Positions 9,200 through 18,159 of a stretch of DNA of 21,318 bases are shown here, piece after piece. The notes below the pieces were generated by a model that ran no database searches, had not been told where the DNA came from, and saw only the letters and a list, made by a program, of their open reading frames with translations. The stretch lies in NCBI GenBank assembly GCA_003990745.1, contig RBNI01001686.1, forward strand, positions 1 through 21,318. Reading direction: 5' to 3'. A program made the translations under genes and the position numbers. The DNA is from Jimgerdemannia flammicorona (Eukaryota > Mucoromycota > Endogonomycetes > Endogonales > Endogonaceae). Within the stretch, counting starts at the first letter, position 1. The number at the start of each line of letters is the position of its first letter.

Positions 9200-9361
9200 T
9201 TTATTCAAGGAATCATATTCCTGAACTAAGTCAGTAGCATTCTGGAGATTGGTCTTGGGTTCCCATGTTGCATCATGGATCGGATAACCTTTCCATTTAA
9301 TGAGATACTCAGGGTGGTTCTTGTGGCCACGTCTGTTGAGGATTTGTTCAACTTCGTATTC
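9200..9361 (-). pseudogene. Chromodomain at the integrase C-terminus
   Basis: EYEVEQILNRRG is followed by EYLIKWKGYP and DATWEP, the classic chromodomain core with its aromatic residues (Tyr, Trp, Trp) present. In chromoviruses this module steers integration to chromatin carrying methylated histone H3. This segment is the last coding part, ending SLNK and stop. It is preceded by a GPY/F-like module (RPFEVISQVSP at about 9510-9540, with the usual Gly replaced by Arg) and IHPVFNVQCLKQY. This part of the frame is free of stops for 100 codons. Confidence 0.93.
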
Positions 9362-9659
9362 TTCCTGATCATTAATAATGACAGGAGCAGGTGGTTCTGT
9401 AGTTTGGTTCGGAAATAGTTCATCATCATTGTCATTATATTGCTTGAGACATTGGACATTGAAGACTGGGTGAATCTTAATGGTATCCAGTAGCACCAAT
9501 TTGTAAGAAGTCGGAGAGACTTGTGAAATGACTTCAAATGGTCTGATGAACTTGCTGTTCAGCTTTGTAGATGGTCTGTACTTGAGGTTATCAATTCAGT
9601 ATCCTCAGATGTCTAATAGGACTTTTTCTCCAATATTGAAGGTTTCTTCTCAGTGATGT

Positions 9660-10500
9660 TAGTTAACATACTGTGACTGTTGTTCTTGAGCTTGTGATAA
9701 ATTCTCAATTGCGATCTGGCTGAGATTACACATTTGGAGTAAGAATTCTTCAACAGCTTCAACTGTGGAGAGTTCTTCAGTGGTTTGGGTGAGTGTCAGA
9801 GGAGTGTTTGGATTTTGTCCAGTGTTGGTGAAGAATGGGGTCATTCTAAGAGAGGCTTGCTTGCTGTTGTTATAGGCAAACTCGACTGCAGTGAGGTGTT
9901 CATGTCAATCATCTTGTCTGTAGGAGACATAGTTCCTCAGCATTTGTTCTAGAGTCCAGTTCATTCTTTCGGTTTGGCCATCAGTTTCAGGGTGAAAGGC
10001 TGTAGATAGTGCAAGTTTTGTTCCAAGGTGTGCATGGAGGGCTTTCCAAAAATGGCTGGCAAATTTCAGGTCTCGGTCACTAATAATGATCTTAGGAAGA
10101 CCATGATAGCAGAAGATATTGTCAAACAAGAGTGTAGCTATATCTGGTGCTGTTGCAGTGGTGGTGGTTGGTACAAAGTGAGTTTGTTTGCTGAGATAGT
10201 CCACAAAGACAATAATTGCATCTTTTCCATTCTTGGTTTGGGGTAGTTATACAATAAAGTCCATAGAGATTTGTTCCCAATTAGCAGATGGTACTGGGAT
10301 AGGGTGGAGTAGACCAGGTTTTACTAGTGTTGAGGACTTATTCCATTGGCAGGCATCACAGGAAGTGATGTAGGTCTTTAGCTGATCTGCCATGTGGGGC
10401 CAATAGAAGTTTCAGGAGATAACTTCATAGCATTTATCAAATCCTAAGTGTCCAGCTATAGGGGCATCATGACATTCGAATAGGATAGTCCTTCGGAGAT
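9660..10500 (-). pseudogene. Integrase (zinc-binding and DDE core domains)
   Basis: Inserts the cDNA into the host genome. The HHCC zinc domain is seen as ECHDAPIAGHLG and, further on, CDACQW (about 10350-10475). The core has MDFI (first Asp), ISDRDLKF (second Asp) and HPETDGQTER (Glu). Between the second Asp and the Glu there are exactly 35 residues, so the DD35E triad is complete. In-frame stops interrupt at IS*NFYW, IV*LPQ, DD*HEH and several places further on. The open segment 9905-10204 holds the core, and 9659-9844 holds the following linker. Confidence 0.92.
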
Positions 10501-10749
10501 CTCAGTTGTTTGGAACATACAATCTGTTCTTATAGTAGATAGCATTGTCCTTGAGTTGGTATTAGTTGTACCCAGTATGCTTGTCAGCATCATCACTGTT
10601 CAGAGTTTCTCAGAGTGCTTGAGCTTCCTTATCATCAGCACATGCTGTGATAATTTATTCCATGATGGAGTTTGTAACCAGGGTGAGAGTTTGGATGACT
10701 TCTTCAATAGGTGGTCTGGAGATTACATCAGCAACAATGTTTTCCTTGC

Positions 10750-11224
10750 CAGGGTGGTACTGGATTTCATAGTCAAAGTTGGTGAGGACTTTTATCCATC
10801 TGGCTTGCTTTCAAGAAAGGGTAGCCTGGGTCTTGATGTTGACTAATGACTTGTGGTCAGTCAATATGGTGAAGTGTGCTCCTTCTAGGTATGGTCACCA
10901 TTTGATCAGAGTGTCTACAATGACTAACATTTCCTTCTCGTAAGTTGCGTAGTTAATTTTGGCATCATTGAACTTGCAGGAGTGATAGGCCACAGGGTGT
11001 CCTTCTTGTATAAGTACTGCTCCAAGAGCTAGATCAGAGGCATCAGTGGTAACTTCATATAGTAGGGCAGAATTTGCCGCTTGAAGTACTGGAGTGGTTA
11101 TCAAAGCATCCTTCAGTACTTGGAAGGCAGTATCTTGTTCGGGTCCCCAATTTGCAAGATTGTTGAAGTCTTTCTCTTGTTTCATGGTCCAGGGTTGTTC
11201 TTCTTTCTTGCTGTGCTTGGTCAT
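10750..11224 (-). pseudogene. RNase H domain
   Basis: Removes the RNA strand during reverse transcription. TTDASDLALGAVL gives the first catalytic Asp (11042-11044). KEMLVIVDTL gives the conserved Glu, and FTILTDHKSL gives the next Asp, after a TGA that replaces the usual Arg in KW*PYLEG. It directly follows the RT connection. Its length and order match Ty3/Gypsy pol. Confidence 0.9.
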
Positions 11225-11389
11225 TTGGGTAAGGGCAGTGGCGATTTTGGTGAAGTTGGCAACAAATCATCTGTAATAGTTTACTAATCCCAGGAATGAC
11301 TGGAGGTCTTTCAGCTTCTTGGGTCTGGGCCAATCCTTGATTGTAGAGATTTTGCTGGGGTCTACTTTGATTCCATTTGGTGTGATAAT

Positions 11390-12031
11390 GTATCCAAGGA
11401 ATTGGATTTCTTTCAGGAGAAATTCACACTTGCTGAGTTTTGCAAAGAGTCAGTTTTCTCAGAGTTTCAGTAGTACTAGCTCCAGGTGTTCAAGATGTTC
11501 CTTCAGGGTTTTGCTGAAGACTAGGATGTCGTCAATATAGACAATAACGAATTTATCCAGGTATGGATGCAGAATGGTATTCATCAGTGTCTGGAAGGTT
11601 GCAGGAGCATTAGTTAAGCCAAAGGGCATAACCAGGAATTTGAAATGTCCATAGTAGGTTCGGAAGGCTGTCTTGTAGATGTCTTCTTCTTTCATAGCAA
11701 TTTGCCAGTAACTATTTCACAGGTCAAAAGAGCTCATGAATTATGGGTTGGTAAGCCTATCAAATATTTCATCGATTCTGGGTAGTGGGCAATAGTTCTT
11801 GATGGTCTGTTCATTGAGGTCGCGATAATCAATATACATTCGCAGGTCTCCTTCTTTCTTGACAATAAAGAGGACTGGTGCACCATAGGGTAATACACTG
11901 AGTCTGATGAATCCTTGTTCTAGGAGTTCATCAATTTCTTTCTTGAGTGCATTGATTTCTCTCGGAGACATGTGGTAGATTGACTTGAAGGCTGGCGTGG
12001 CATCTGGAATAGTCTTGATGGTATGGTCCAC
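11390..12031 (-). pseudogene. Reverse transcriptase
   Basis: Conserved blocks in order: [17 protein letters not shown] (thumb-side entry), [59 protein letters not shown] with catalytic Asp pair at 11528-11533, and LGYIITPNGI. Stops occur at NP*F, DL*N and LKL*EN*LF. The active-site segment 11459-11695 is open. The invariant motifs are unchanged, so inactivation is by stops rather than by active-site loss. Confidence 0.95.
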
Positions 12032-12389
12032 TACTCATTTGAGAGATAGGCCTTTTGGGAGTTTCTTCAGGAATATATCTCAGAATTTCTGGAGTAGTGG
12101 TCTGACATGGCTATCAACTTTGGAAAAGTCTTCTTCAGAGTTCTCGGGTTCTCCTTTGGATGGGCAGATGGAGATGGCAAAGAGAGGGCATTTCTTGGCT
12201 AATTTCTTAAGTTATAGCTTATTGATGTGGGTGATCTTTGGTCCAGGGTCACTAGAGTTGAGTGGGTCTCTTTCGCCTTACAGTTTGAAGTTGTGGCATC
12301 CTTTCTTGATGGTCAGAGAATGGTTTACCCAATTGATCATGGGGTTCTCTTATTTTAGCCATGGAGTTCCAAGGATGATTTCGTTATCA

Positions 12390-12700
12390 GGGAGTGGTAT
12401 GATCTGGAGGGTAACATATACTCGATAGTCACTGATTCGGAAGGATAGGTTGCAGACTTCCTTGCTAATGATATGTGAGGTTCTATTAGCTGTGGCAACT
12501 GCTTGAGTTTGTTATACCGGAGAGGTAAAGACCTTGAGTCTGTTGGCTGTTTCTTTATTGATAAAGTTGCCTGAGACATCGCTGTCTATCATGATCTTGA
12601 CAGGTGCTCGATTGACAAAAGCTTTAAGTATAAGCAGTTTGTCTGATCCAATGGTGGTGATTTCGGTTGTAGGAGCTTTCCTTCTGTTGGTTCTTCTTTG
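12390..12700 (-). pseudogene. Aspartic protease
   Basis: A retropepsin-like segment between dUTPase and RT: LKAFVNRAPVKIMIDSDVSG around 12575-12625, then IILGTPWL (flap and C-terminal motif, near 12365). The usual DSGA active site reads DSDV here; the Gypsy-2 copy reads DSST. The two differ from each other at the Gly and Ala, each by a single transition from GGT or GCC, so the ancestor was probably DSGA. Catalytic Asp is at 12584-12586. It would have released the domains of the polyprotein. Confidence 0.85.
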
Positions 12701-12856
12701 AGCCAGTTCATTGATACAAGAGAAGCAATCATCAATTATGTAGAAAGAGTACATTCCAATGCCATGGGGGCATCAGCCACTTGATACATATCCATCTTCA
12801 ATTTTCTTGTAGAATTGTTCTTTTTTGTTCATGGTAGATTGGGCTGGGGCCTTGTT

Positions 12857-13231
12857 TGATGAACCAAATCCTTTGGATCCTCAGATGGTGGGCAGTAGTT
12901 TCAGGACTTCCTTGACTGTCAGGGTTGACTCAATTTTTTCGAATAGGATCTGGGCAATACAGAATCCAATGGAAATTTTGAAGAGTATCCAACTATGGTT
13001 TCGGATGAGGACAATAGTTTTGTCTGTGTAATCTTCGTCAATGACTCCTCCTTCTACTGAGAGTCCTTTTAATGCTAGGCTGCTGTGACAGCATATTCTT
13101 CTAACATGTCCTTCAGGAATTTGGATACTAATTCCTGTATAGACTTGCTTGACTTCTCGATTAGAGACTGTAGCTTCTTCAGCTGCATACAGGTCATATC
13201 CAGCTGCTTTTTGACTTCCTTTGGTTGGGGC
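12857..13231 (-). pseudogene. dut-like: dUTPase domain between nucleocapsid and protease
   Basis: Trimeric-type dUTPase, which hydrolyses dUTP to dUMP and keeps uracil out of new DNA. All five motifs are visible in order: AGYDLYAA (about 13181-13204); GHVRRICCHSSLALKG (normally GRIAPRSSLA); GGVIDEDYTD (normally ending in G); IGFCIAQIL (normally GDRIAQ); and *GSKGFGSS, motif 5 with a TGA in place of Arg at 12881-12883. Several departures are single-transition changes (Arg to His, Arg to Cys, Gly to Asp). Gypsy-2 carries the same domain, with GYVGRI and GVIDEDYIG intact. It is in frame with gag and protease, about 50 codons after the zinc knuckle. Confidence 0.9.
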
Positions 13232-13342
13232 CTTAGCAGTTTGTCTTAACTTGACAAAGTCTAGTATTCTAGTGGTCAGATTGTTGAGGTGGTGTAGGGT
13301 GGTAACAGTTGCTCATGTTGCTATTTGTGGTTTTCGGTTAGG

Positions 13343-13384
13343 GCAAGCACTGGCCATGTGTCCTGTCTTTCGGCAATAGAAGCA
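13343..13384 (-). pseudogene. Nucleocapsid CCHC zinc knuckle
   Basis: CFYCRKTGHMASAC has exact C-X2-C-X4-H-X4-C spacing, which marks the RNA-binding nucleocapsid part of Gag. Basic residues follow (PNRKP). The frame is shared with gag upstream and dUTPase downstream. A longer open frame at 13321-13509 in another phase is a shadow. Confidence 0.95.
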
Positions 13385-15208
13385 TGCTCCGCTTCTTCTA
13401 AGTTCATTCCTTTCACCTTCAGTGAGTTTCTTGAAGGTACTCGGCTGAGTGGATTCATGATTTCTGGGTGTCCATGAAGTAGATGTTGAGGGAGCTCAGG
13501 ATGCTTCATGCTTGGGTTCTTCTTTCTTGGTCCAAGTCTTTTTCTTATTGTTGAATTGTCTTCGAGGCAGAATGGGTCCAGCTGTTAGAATCTACTTGAC
13601 CATAGTCTTGATTCTTGCCAGGCACCATTGTTGGTGGTCACAACTAACTGGGCATCCTTGTTCTCGGATTTTTCTAGTAAGCTATTCAGGCAGGGCATTG
13701 AATAGATGATCTGCTCTGGTACCATTTCATGCTTCATCATTGGCAATATATCCTAGGCCAACAGTGTTCAGGAGTGACTCGAGTTTTGTACAGAAGGTTT
13801 CGAATTCCTCCTTACCATGTACATCAAATTTGAGGTTGCAGAGTTTTACTCGGGATTCAGCGATCATGGTTTCACTGTGATATTGAGCAATCATGAGTTA
13901 TTTAAGTCCAGGGGCTGCAGGATGGGCTCCATATCCTGGGGCATTATTTGCTGCATTCTGAGCAACTACTGCAGGTTGGGTGTCCTATGTGAGGGGTTTT
14001 TTGGGAAGGGTTCACCACCATTCTTCAGCAGGTCCTCGGAAGAATGTAACAACTCGACGGACATAGGCTGTAGTGGTAGCAAAGAGTTGTTCCAGAGTGT
14101 GGTCTTGATTGTTTGTCAGAACTCGGTCAGTGACTCACTCATTGGTCCATTGATTGGCTTCGAAGTTAGTGTCAACTATACTAATGAAGCTTTGAACTTC
14201 TTGTGCAGTACCATTGAAGATAGGTAGACTCAGATTTTTTGTAGGTTGGGTCTGTTCGGCTAAGGCAGTAATGGTTGCTGCCATTATGGCTACCTGGGCT
14301 GTGAGGTCTAGAATCTGTTGGTTTGCCATGTTGTTTACTGGAGGTGGTTGGACTGTTAGTAGTGGTATTACTGGTACTACTTGAGGTACTGGTGCAGAGT
14401 ATGATGGGGTTCTTTGGGTCTGTGTAAGTTGCTGGAGTAATAGTTGTGGATCTAGAGTAAGGGCTTGATAGATAGCTGTCTGTTGCTGTGTAGGTGTATT
14501 CTGTCTTGATGGAGGTACGTCTTCTTCGGTAGTATATCTGGGATCAAATTCACTGAAATACTCCTCCTTCTTTTCGGTTTGGTCCCCATGTACTTGGGTT
14601 TGCTCGGTGTCAAAGTAGACAGAATCAGTTGTATATCTGATTTCAGATGGACTTAATTCAAAGTCAAGTTCTGGTTCGGTATTGGTTTCGGATTCAGGTA
14701 GGGCTGTAGCAGGGCCTGCTTCAGGTTCAGGATCAGGTAGTTGGTGAAGAGTTTCTCTTGCTTCTTCCTTAAGAATATGGCGGGCCTTGCTGTTCTGGAA
14801 TTAGTAGTATAACATGGTCTTGGTCTTGGTATAGTGGAAGTCAGTAGAGTTGAGCCACTTGGCTACAGAGGCTTGGGCTTCGTAAGGAACTAAGGCTAGA
14901 AAGACTGCTGCTGGTTGTCCTAGGTCGCTCGAATTTGTGGAGCTAACAAAACTCTTGTTGAGAAGAGTAAAGAAGGCTTCTATAAGACCTTCTTCATCTT
15001 GACTTGCTGGGTGTAGTACAAGGAGTTCGGTGAATAGGATTTTGCCTATTTGCTGGTTTAATCAGAGTACTTCTTTCTTTGAATGAAGTTTGTCCCACTT
15101 GTTGCAGGTGTGGAGGTCAAATTGTCCTTGTACATCAGGTTCAATTCTCTCCAGATTGTCAGATGGTTTAGGATAAATTTCAGTTCAGAGGTTGGGCTTT
15201 ATACCAAC
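13385..15208 (-). pseudogene. Gag (matrix and capsid region)
   Basis: A long N-terminal part includes GKILFTELLVLHPASQDEEG (about 14975-15050), an acidic Pro/Glu-rich stretch (LPDPEPEAGPATALPESETN), a Gln-rich stretch (QLTQTQ), then MANQQILDLTAQVAIMAA at 14329. SLPIFNGTAQEVQSFI is the capsid-entry motif seen in Ty3/Gypsy Gag proteins. RGPAEEWWRTL and CNLKFDVHGKEEFETFCTKL follow as the usual capsid helices. Stops include TAA 15209-15211 and TGA 14135-14137. ATG 14327-14329 is the first convincing ATG, but coding-like sequence continues far upstream of it, so it is probably not the real start. Confidence 0.8.
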
Positions 15209-15270
15209 TTATAGGAATTTGCAGAAGGGTTTGTAGTGGGGTGAGGAAGCATCTTGAAGCAGAATTGGAT

Positions 15271-15288
15271 TGTAAACTACTGCTACCA
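15271..15288 (-). other. Primer binding site, initiator-Met-tRNA type
   Basis: Three bases after the 5' LTR the minus strand reads TGGTAGCAGTAGTTTACA. TGGTAGCAG is complementary to a tRNA 3' end CUGCUACCA, as found in eukaryotic initiator methionine tRNAs. Only these first nine bases can be assigned with confidence. Confidence 0.75.
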
Positions 15289-15650
15289 AGTTGTAAGAGG
15301 GTTGCTTTTTAGGGTAACCATTACGTAGTTCTGGAAGAGTTTTCTGGAAGTTCTGGATATTCTGGAAGACTGTTTTCTTATGGTCAAGATCAATTTCATA
15401 TGGAGTATGTCCTCTATGCTTATTGATTTCAAGATCGGGTTGATGTCTCAACCAAAGTCCTTTTTTCGGACTAGTTCTGGATGTTCAGGATTTTCTGTAT
15501 TTCAGGAAGTTCAAGAAACTAAGACCAGCTTAGTTGAATTGGCATATCACTGCAGACAATACCCAATTAGGAAATTTCGTGATGGGGTTAGGAGTGGGAC
15601 CTAACGGGGAGTGGATTTACTTAAGAGTGATTTGTGGGTTATTAAATAGG

Positions 15651-15656
15651 TTTATT
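15651..15656 (-). promoter_or_regulatory. AATAAA in the 5' LTR
   Basis: Conserved with 7096-7101. It lies about 120 nt after the second TATA box. In a 5' LTR it would have to be bypassed, as is usual for retroelements with the signal in R. Confidence 0.45.
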
Positions 15657-15770
15657 CGCTATTCATGATATTGCTATACTAAGAGTAGTTGTATGAAGGG
15701 ATATTGTGGGGAAGTATTCAGAAATGTTCTTGTGTGTTCGAGTCTCAGATTCTGAGGTCTGGGGGAGGGA

Positions 15771-15778
15771 TATTTATA
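15771..15778 (-). promoter_or_regulatory. Probable core promoter TATAAATA for genomic RNA
   Basis: The minus strand reads AGTATAAATATCC. It is conserved in the 3' LTR (7216-7223) and in the highly decayed Gypsy-2 LTR (5314-5321). A start site about 25-30 nt downstream would lie near 15745, after the end of the LTR ORF and before AATAAA. That gives a transcript carrying the PBS and gag-pol. Confidence 0.55.
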
Positions 15779-15967
15779 CTAGTGAGGGGCTATCTGGACT
15801 ATGCTAAATATGGATGTAGCACTAAGTGCCTTACTGAGTCAGAATACAGTTACATAGTACAAGTGTGATCTGATATATCAAGAGATCATCTGACTGCTGA
15901 GTTAGTTCACAGTCATGTCATACAAAGCTAATCTAACTATACTATGACTGCTAAGCTATTTATAGGT

Positions 15968-17063
15968 TTAGGCACTGTCTGGATAGTCTTCAATGACATC
16001 ACCATCGATGACTTCATCTCTGATGAAGTAGTCATCTAGGAAGAGTGGTTCCCGGATTACTTCTCTTTGTTGGCTGAGGTAATAATACATTGGACTTCAT
16101 CTCCATCCTACAGGATAGCATCATCTGTCTCATATGCTGGGTAAGGTATTAGTGGATGAAGGAGGGGTGCATTGTTTTCACTTTCATCAGATTCACTGTC
16201 TGCATATCTTCTATAGGTTATAACACTATGAGTCACAGAGTTGTAGTAAGCTGGCGGCTGTAGTTCATGTCGCTCGTACTCAGGTGGTAGAGTTGTTGGT
16301 TCAACTTCGAGGGTTGTCTGAAGGTACAGATTGTATTCTCCGGTCTCTTCATTGTAGTTGAAGTAATCAGGAGTAAATGCAGATTGGTATTTGTGTCAGT
16401 GGTCATTATCCCAATAAGTCTTATATGTAGTTATAAACTGTTGTAAGTTCATCGGCAAGGTTGGCAGTATGATCAGGGTTGGTAGAGATCCTTGGCTTGA
16501 GGTCATGTCAGTGTCAGAGGGATCATTGTCTTCTGCTTCATCTTTGTCAAGTGGATTATATCGTAGATGTCCTTCATGGTATATCCAACTTGGGGCATTT
16601 GCAGGATGTAGTCATCAGGGTGCAGGAAGGTTCTGTCAGTAGTCTGAACATATTCGAGATACTTGTGGTTGAGTTCTTGTATCATCTTGTCGATTTGGCC
16701 ATAGGACAGAGTAGCAACCATTTCACTAGTAGTAACTCGGAGGTGGGGAATAAAGGTGCTATACTCATAGAAGAGTTCTCGGTGTTTGCAGGCGATGAGC
16801 TTCTGGTATTGAGACATCTGGGTAATGTCTGTATCATGGTAGTGTTCGACTATGTCTTCCAGGAGGCAGTCAATCTGGTAGTAGCTTGAGATTTGTCTGA
16901 TCTGGTGGGCCTCGTTAAGCATGTTCAGGGCATTCCATCGGACTTCCACAAAGTAGAGGGGTGCTAGGCTATCAATATTCATGAGGGGCAGAGGGGGTGT
17001 GGCTCGGTTGACAATGGTATTCCAAATGTCAGTGTGGATGCAGTTGTAGATCTCGGTGGTCAT
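15968..17063 (-). pseudogene. LTR-encoded ORF, 5' LTR copy (about 365 codons)
   Basis: The first 186 codons (17063-16503) are intact from ATG; then a one-base loss near 16548 shifts the frame, and a second loss near 16093 shifts it again. With both allowed for, the frame reaches TAA 15968-15970, 366 codons as in the other LTR. The N-terminus MTTEIYNCIHTDIWNTIV follows an AAAC context that suits initiation. Later segments include VEVRWNALNMLNEAHQIRQI and YRRYADSESDES. One TGG became TAG (near 16113) where the 3' LTR copy keeps Trp. I find no known domain; it is not Gag, Env or a transposase I recognise. Its place inside U3 recalls genes such as MMTV sag by position only. Confidence 0.7.
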
Positions 17064-17131
17064 GTTTATGTGTTTGGAAGTTGTGGTTGTTGTTTGTTTT
17101 GGTTCTCTCTTTCAATGCATCTCGGGGCTTA

Positions 17132-17141
17132 GTATATATGC
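17132..17141 (-). promoter_or_regulatory. TATA box for the LTR ORF, 5' LTR
   Basis: Minus-strand GCATATATAC about 70 nt before the ATG at 17063. The leader (17064-17110) contains repeated AAC and CAA words and no ATG between the likely start site and the ORF ATG, a typical unstructured yeast- or fungus-like leader. A start site near 17105 is an estimate. Confidence 0.55.
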
Positions 17142-17320
17142 ATTTGTTCTTGATTGGTAAGATTCTCTTTGTATAAATTTTGTGTTCTGTGACTTCATAT
17201 TGACTCAGCTTCATGATCATGCAAGTGATTTCCAGATTTGTTCAGAGGTCGCGTGTGATTTCAGTGGCTTGGTAAGAGGGTGACATGTGATTTCTGTGGC
17301 TTGGAGGTTGTGCACTTACA

Positions 17321-17325
17321 CTAGC
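17321..17325. repeat. 5-bp target-site duplication of Gypsy-1 (right)
   Basis: CTAGC, identical to 6732-6736. The A2 sequence resumes with ACCCTACTGGTTTACC, matching A1. Confidence 0.93.
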
Positions 17326-17737
17326 ACCCTACTGGTTTACCATTATCACTCTTCCTCCTATCTGTGATGGCCATCTCTCCTTCCATCCTGACAACACCCA
17401 AAAAGCAGTCACCTATGCCAGAACTGCACTTGCCAGAAAGCTCACTAAAGCCAGAGGGCCCCACCACAGGCACTGAGGACCTGCAGGTAACCTATACTGA
17501 GCACTTGATGCCCAATGTCGGCTAACTCTCTATATAGCCCAAGACATACTGAGACAATACCTTGTTGGCAACAGTAAAAGGAAGAAGATGCTGCACCAAA
17601 ACAGATATACTCCAGATGTAGCCGAAGGTACCAGAAATCATGAAAAAGTGGAGAAGACACCAATCTGATACCAATAAAGGGGCAACTCATCACCATTGCC
17701 TCCCTCTCACTGCCCTGCAACAAGTACAGCAAACCAA
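17326..17737 (-). mobile_element. Family A retroposon A2, middle part
   Basis: It continues A2 after Gypsy-1 and aligns with A1 795-1190 (for example GAAGACACCAATCTGATACC). A minus-strand frame of about 90 codons (down to 17445) is rich in Leu, Cys and Tyr but has no motif, and its extension into B2 is artificial. It ends at the B2 insertion. Confidence 0.85.
17724..17737. repeat. 14-bp target-site duplication of B2 (left)
   Basis: GTACAGCAAACCAA here and at 18198-18211. The A1 copy has a single unduplicated version near 1183-1196 (ATATAGCAAACCAA). Confidence 0.93.
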
Positions 17738-18159
17738 GGGAGGGGGGAGATGGGGAGAGCTCCGCCGTCGGCTGGTGGGGGGTGTTGGGGACGAGTGGCT
17801 GACCCTTGGGTGGACCTTGGCGATTTGGGTTGGGTTGGCTGGACATTGGGCTCAAGTCTTTGAAGAAGGGCAGCAGGTTGGGGTTGGGGACAAGTTGGCT
17901 CATTGGGAATGGCTACTTTTGGACATTTTGAATGGGTGGTGGCAAGGGTGGGGGCTGGGGGGAGGGTGGCGCCAGGGGTTGGTGGGACGCATCTCTCAGA
18001 AGAGTGGTGGAAGGATTCGGATTATGGGTGGTCGGGTGGTGCTCGGGCAGGGGGTACCTGACGGGGGAGGCCTGGGCCCACTGGGCATTGGGTGAAGGGA
18101 AGAGCGATATTGTATTATTAGTACTATAGACTTCGGTAATAAAGGGCAGTCCAAGTGAC

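Larger units (their letters stand above)
9197..15208 (-). pseudogene. Gypsy-1 gag-dUTPase-pol polyprotein, one frame with about 39 stops
   Basis: Every recognisable domain lies in the same minus-strand frame, from gag sequence below 15209 to the chromodomain stop TGA at 9197-9199, over about 2000 codons without a net frameshift. By hand I count about 39 in-frame stops: about 23 TGA, about 12 TAA and 3 TAG. Many fall where the family has Arg, for example DL*NSYWQI in the RT and *GSKGFGSS in the dUTPase. All Trp codons in the recognised domains appear intact. Original gag and pol must have been made as one polyprotein cleaved by the protease, since no frameshift site separates them. The true gag start is unclear (see the findings). 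Confidence 0.88.
6737..17320 (-). mobile_element. Gypsy-1: full-length Ty3/Gypsy chromovirus with dUTPase and LTR-encoded ORF
   Basis: A 10.6-kb element on the minus strand. Right LTR 15292-17320 is the 5' LTR and left LTR 6737-8766 is the 3' LTR. Both carry TGTAAG and CTTACA termini. The PBS is next to the 5' LTR, the PPT is next to the 3' LTR, and CTAGC duplications flank the element. The inner order is gag, CCHC, dUTPase, protease, RT, RNase H, integrase, chromodomain, all in one frame. Over the first 390 or so aligned LTR positions I count 21 differences by eye, all transitions. It is structurally complete but coding-dead because of many stop codons. It is inserted in A2 and is therefore younger than A2. 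Confidence 0.95.
15292..17320 (-). repeat. Gypsy-1 5' LTR (2029 bp)
   Basis: Partner of 6737-8766. From the element's start at 17320 it holds, in order, about 180 bp of upstream sequence, TATA at 17132-17141, the LTR ORF (17063 down to 15968), a second TATA (15771-15778), AATAAA (15651-15656) and a terminal part up to 15292. This suggests a U3 of about 1.57 kb that contains the ORF, a short R near 15745-15635 and a U5 of about 340 bp. Those internal limits are inferred from the signals only. Confidence 0.95.

Noticed and set aside
13817..14227. Plus-strand frames over gag and pol (also 10556-10846, 11985-12428, 13512-13709).
   Set aside because: All are antisense to the recognised polyprotein and carry no motif of their own.
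9197..15208. The idea that TGA is recoded (as Trp or Arg) so the polyprotein is still translated.
   Set aside because: Trp is encoded by TGG throughout, TAA and TAG also interrupt the frame, and sister LTR sequence shows CGA at a position that is TAA in the other copy. Mutation explains the stops better.
16479..16889. Long plus-strand frames opposite the LTR ORF (also 7997-8335) that are open in both LTRs.
   Set aside because: They are antisense shadows of the sense-strand LTR ORF. The sense frame has matching length in both copies, a leader, a TATA box and a conserved C-terminus in Gypsy-2.
17640..18095. A 151-codon plus-strand frame and an overlapping minus-strand frame (17445-17903) across B2.
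   Set aside because: Both cross the exact insertion boundary between A2 and B2, so they are chimeric. The Gly-, Trp- and Pro-rich content follows from G-rich DNA.
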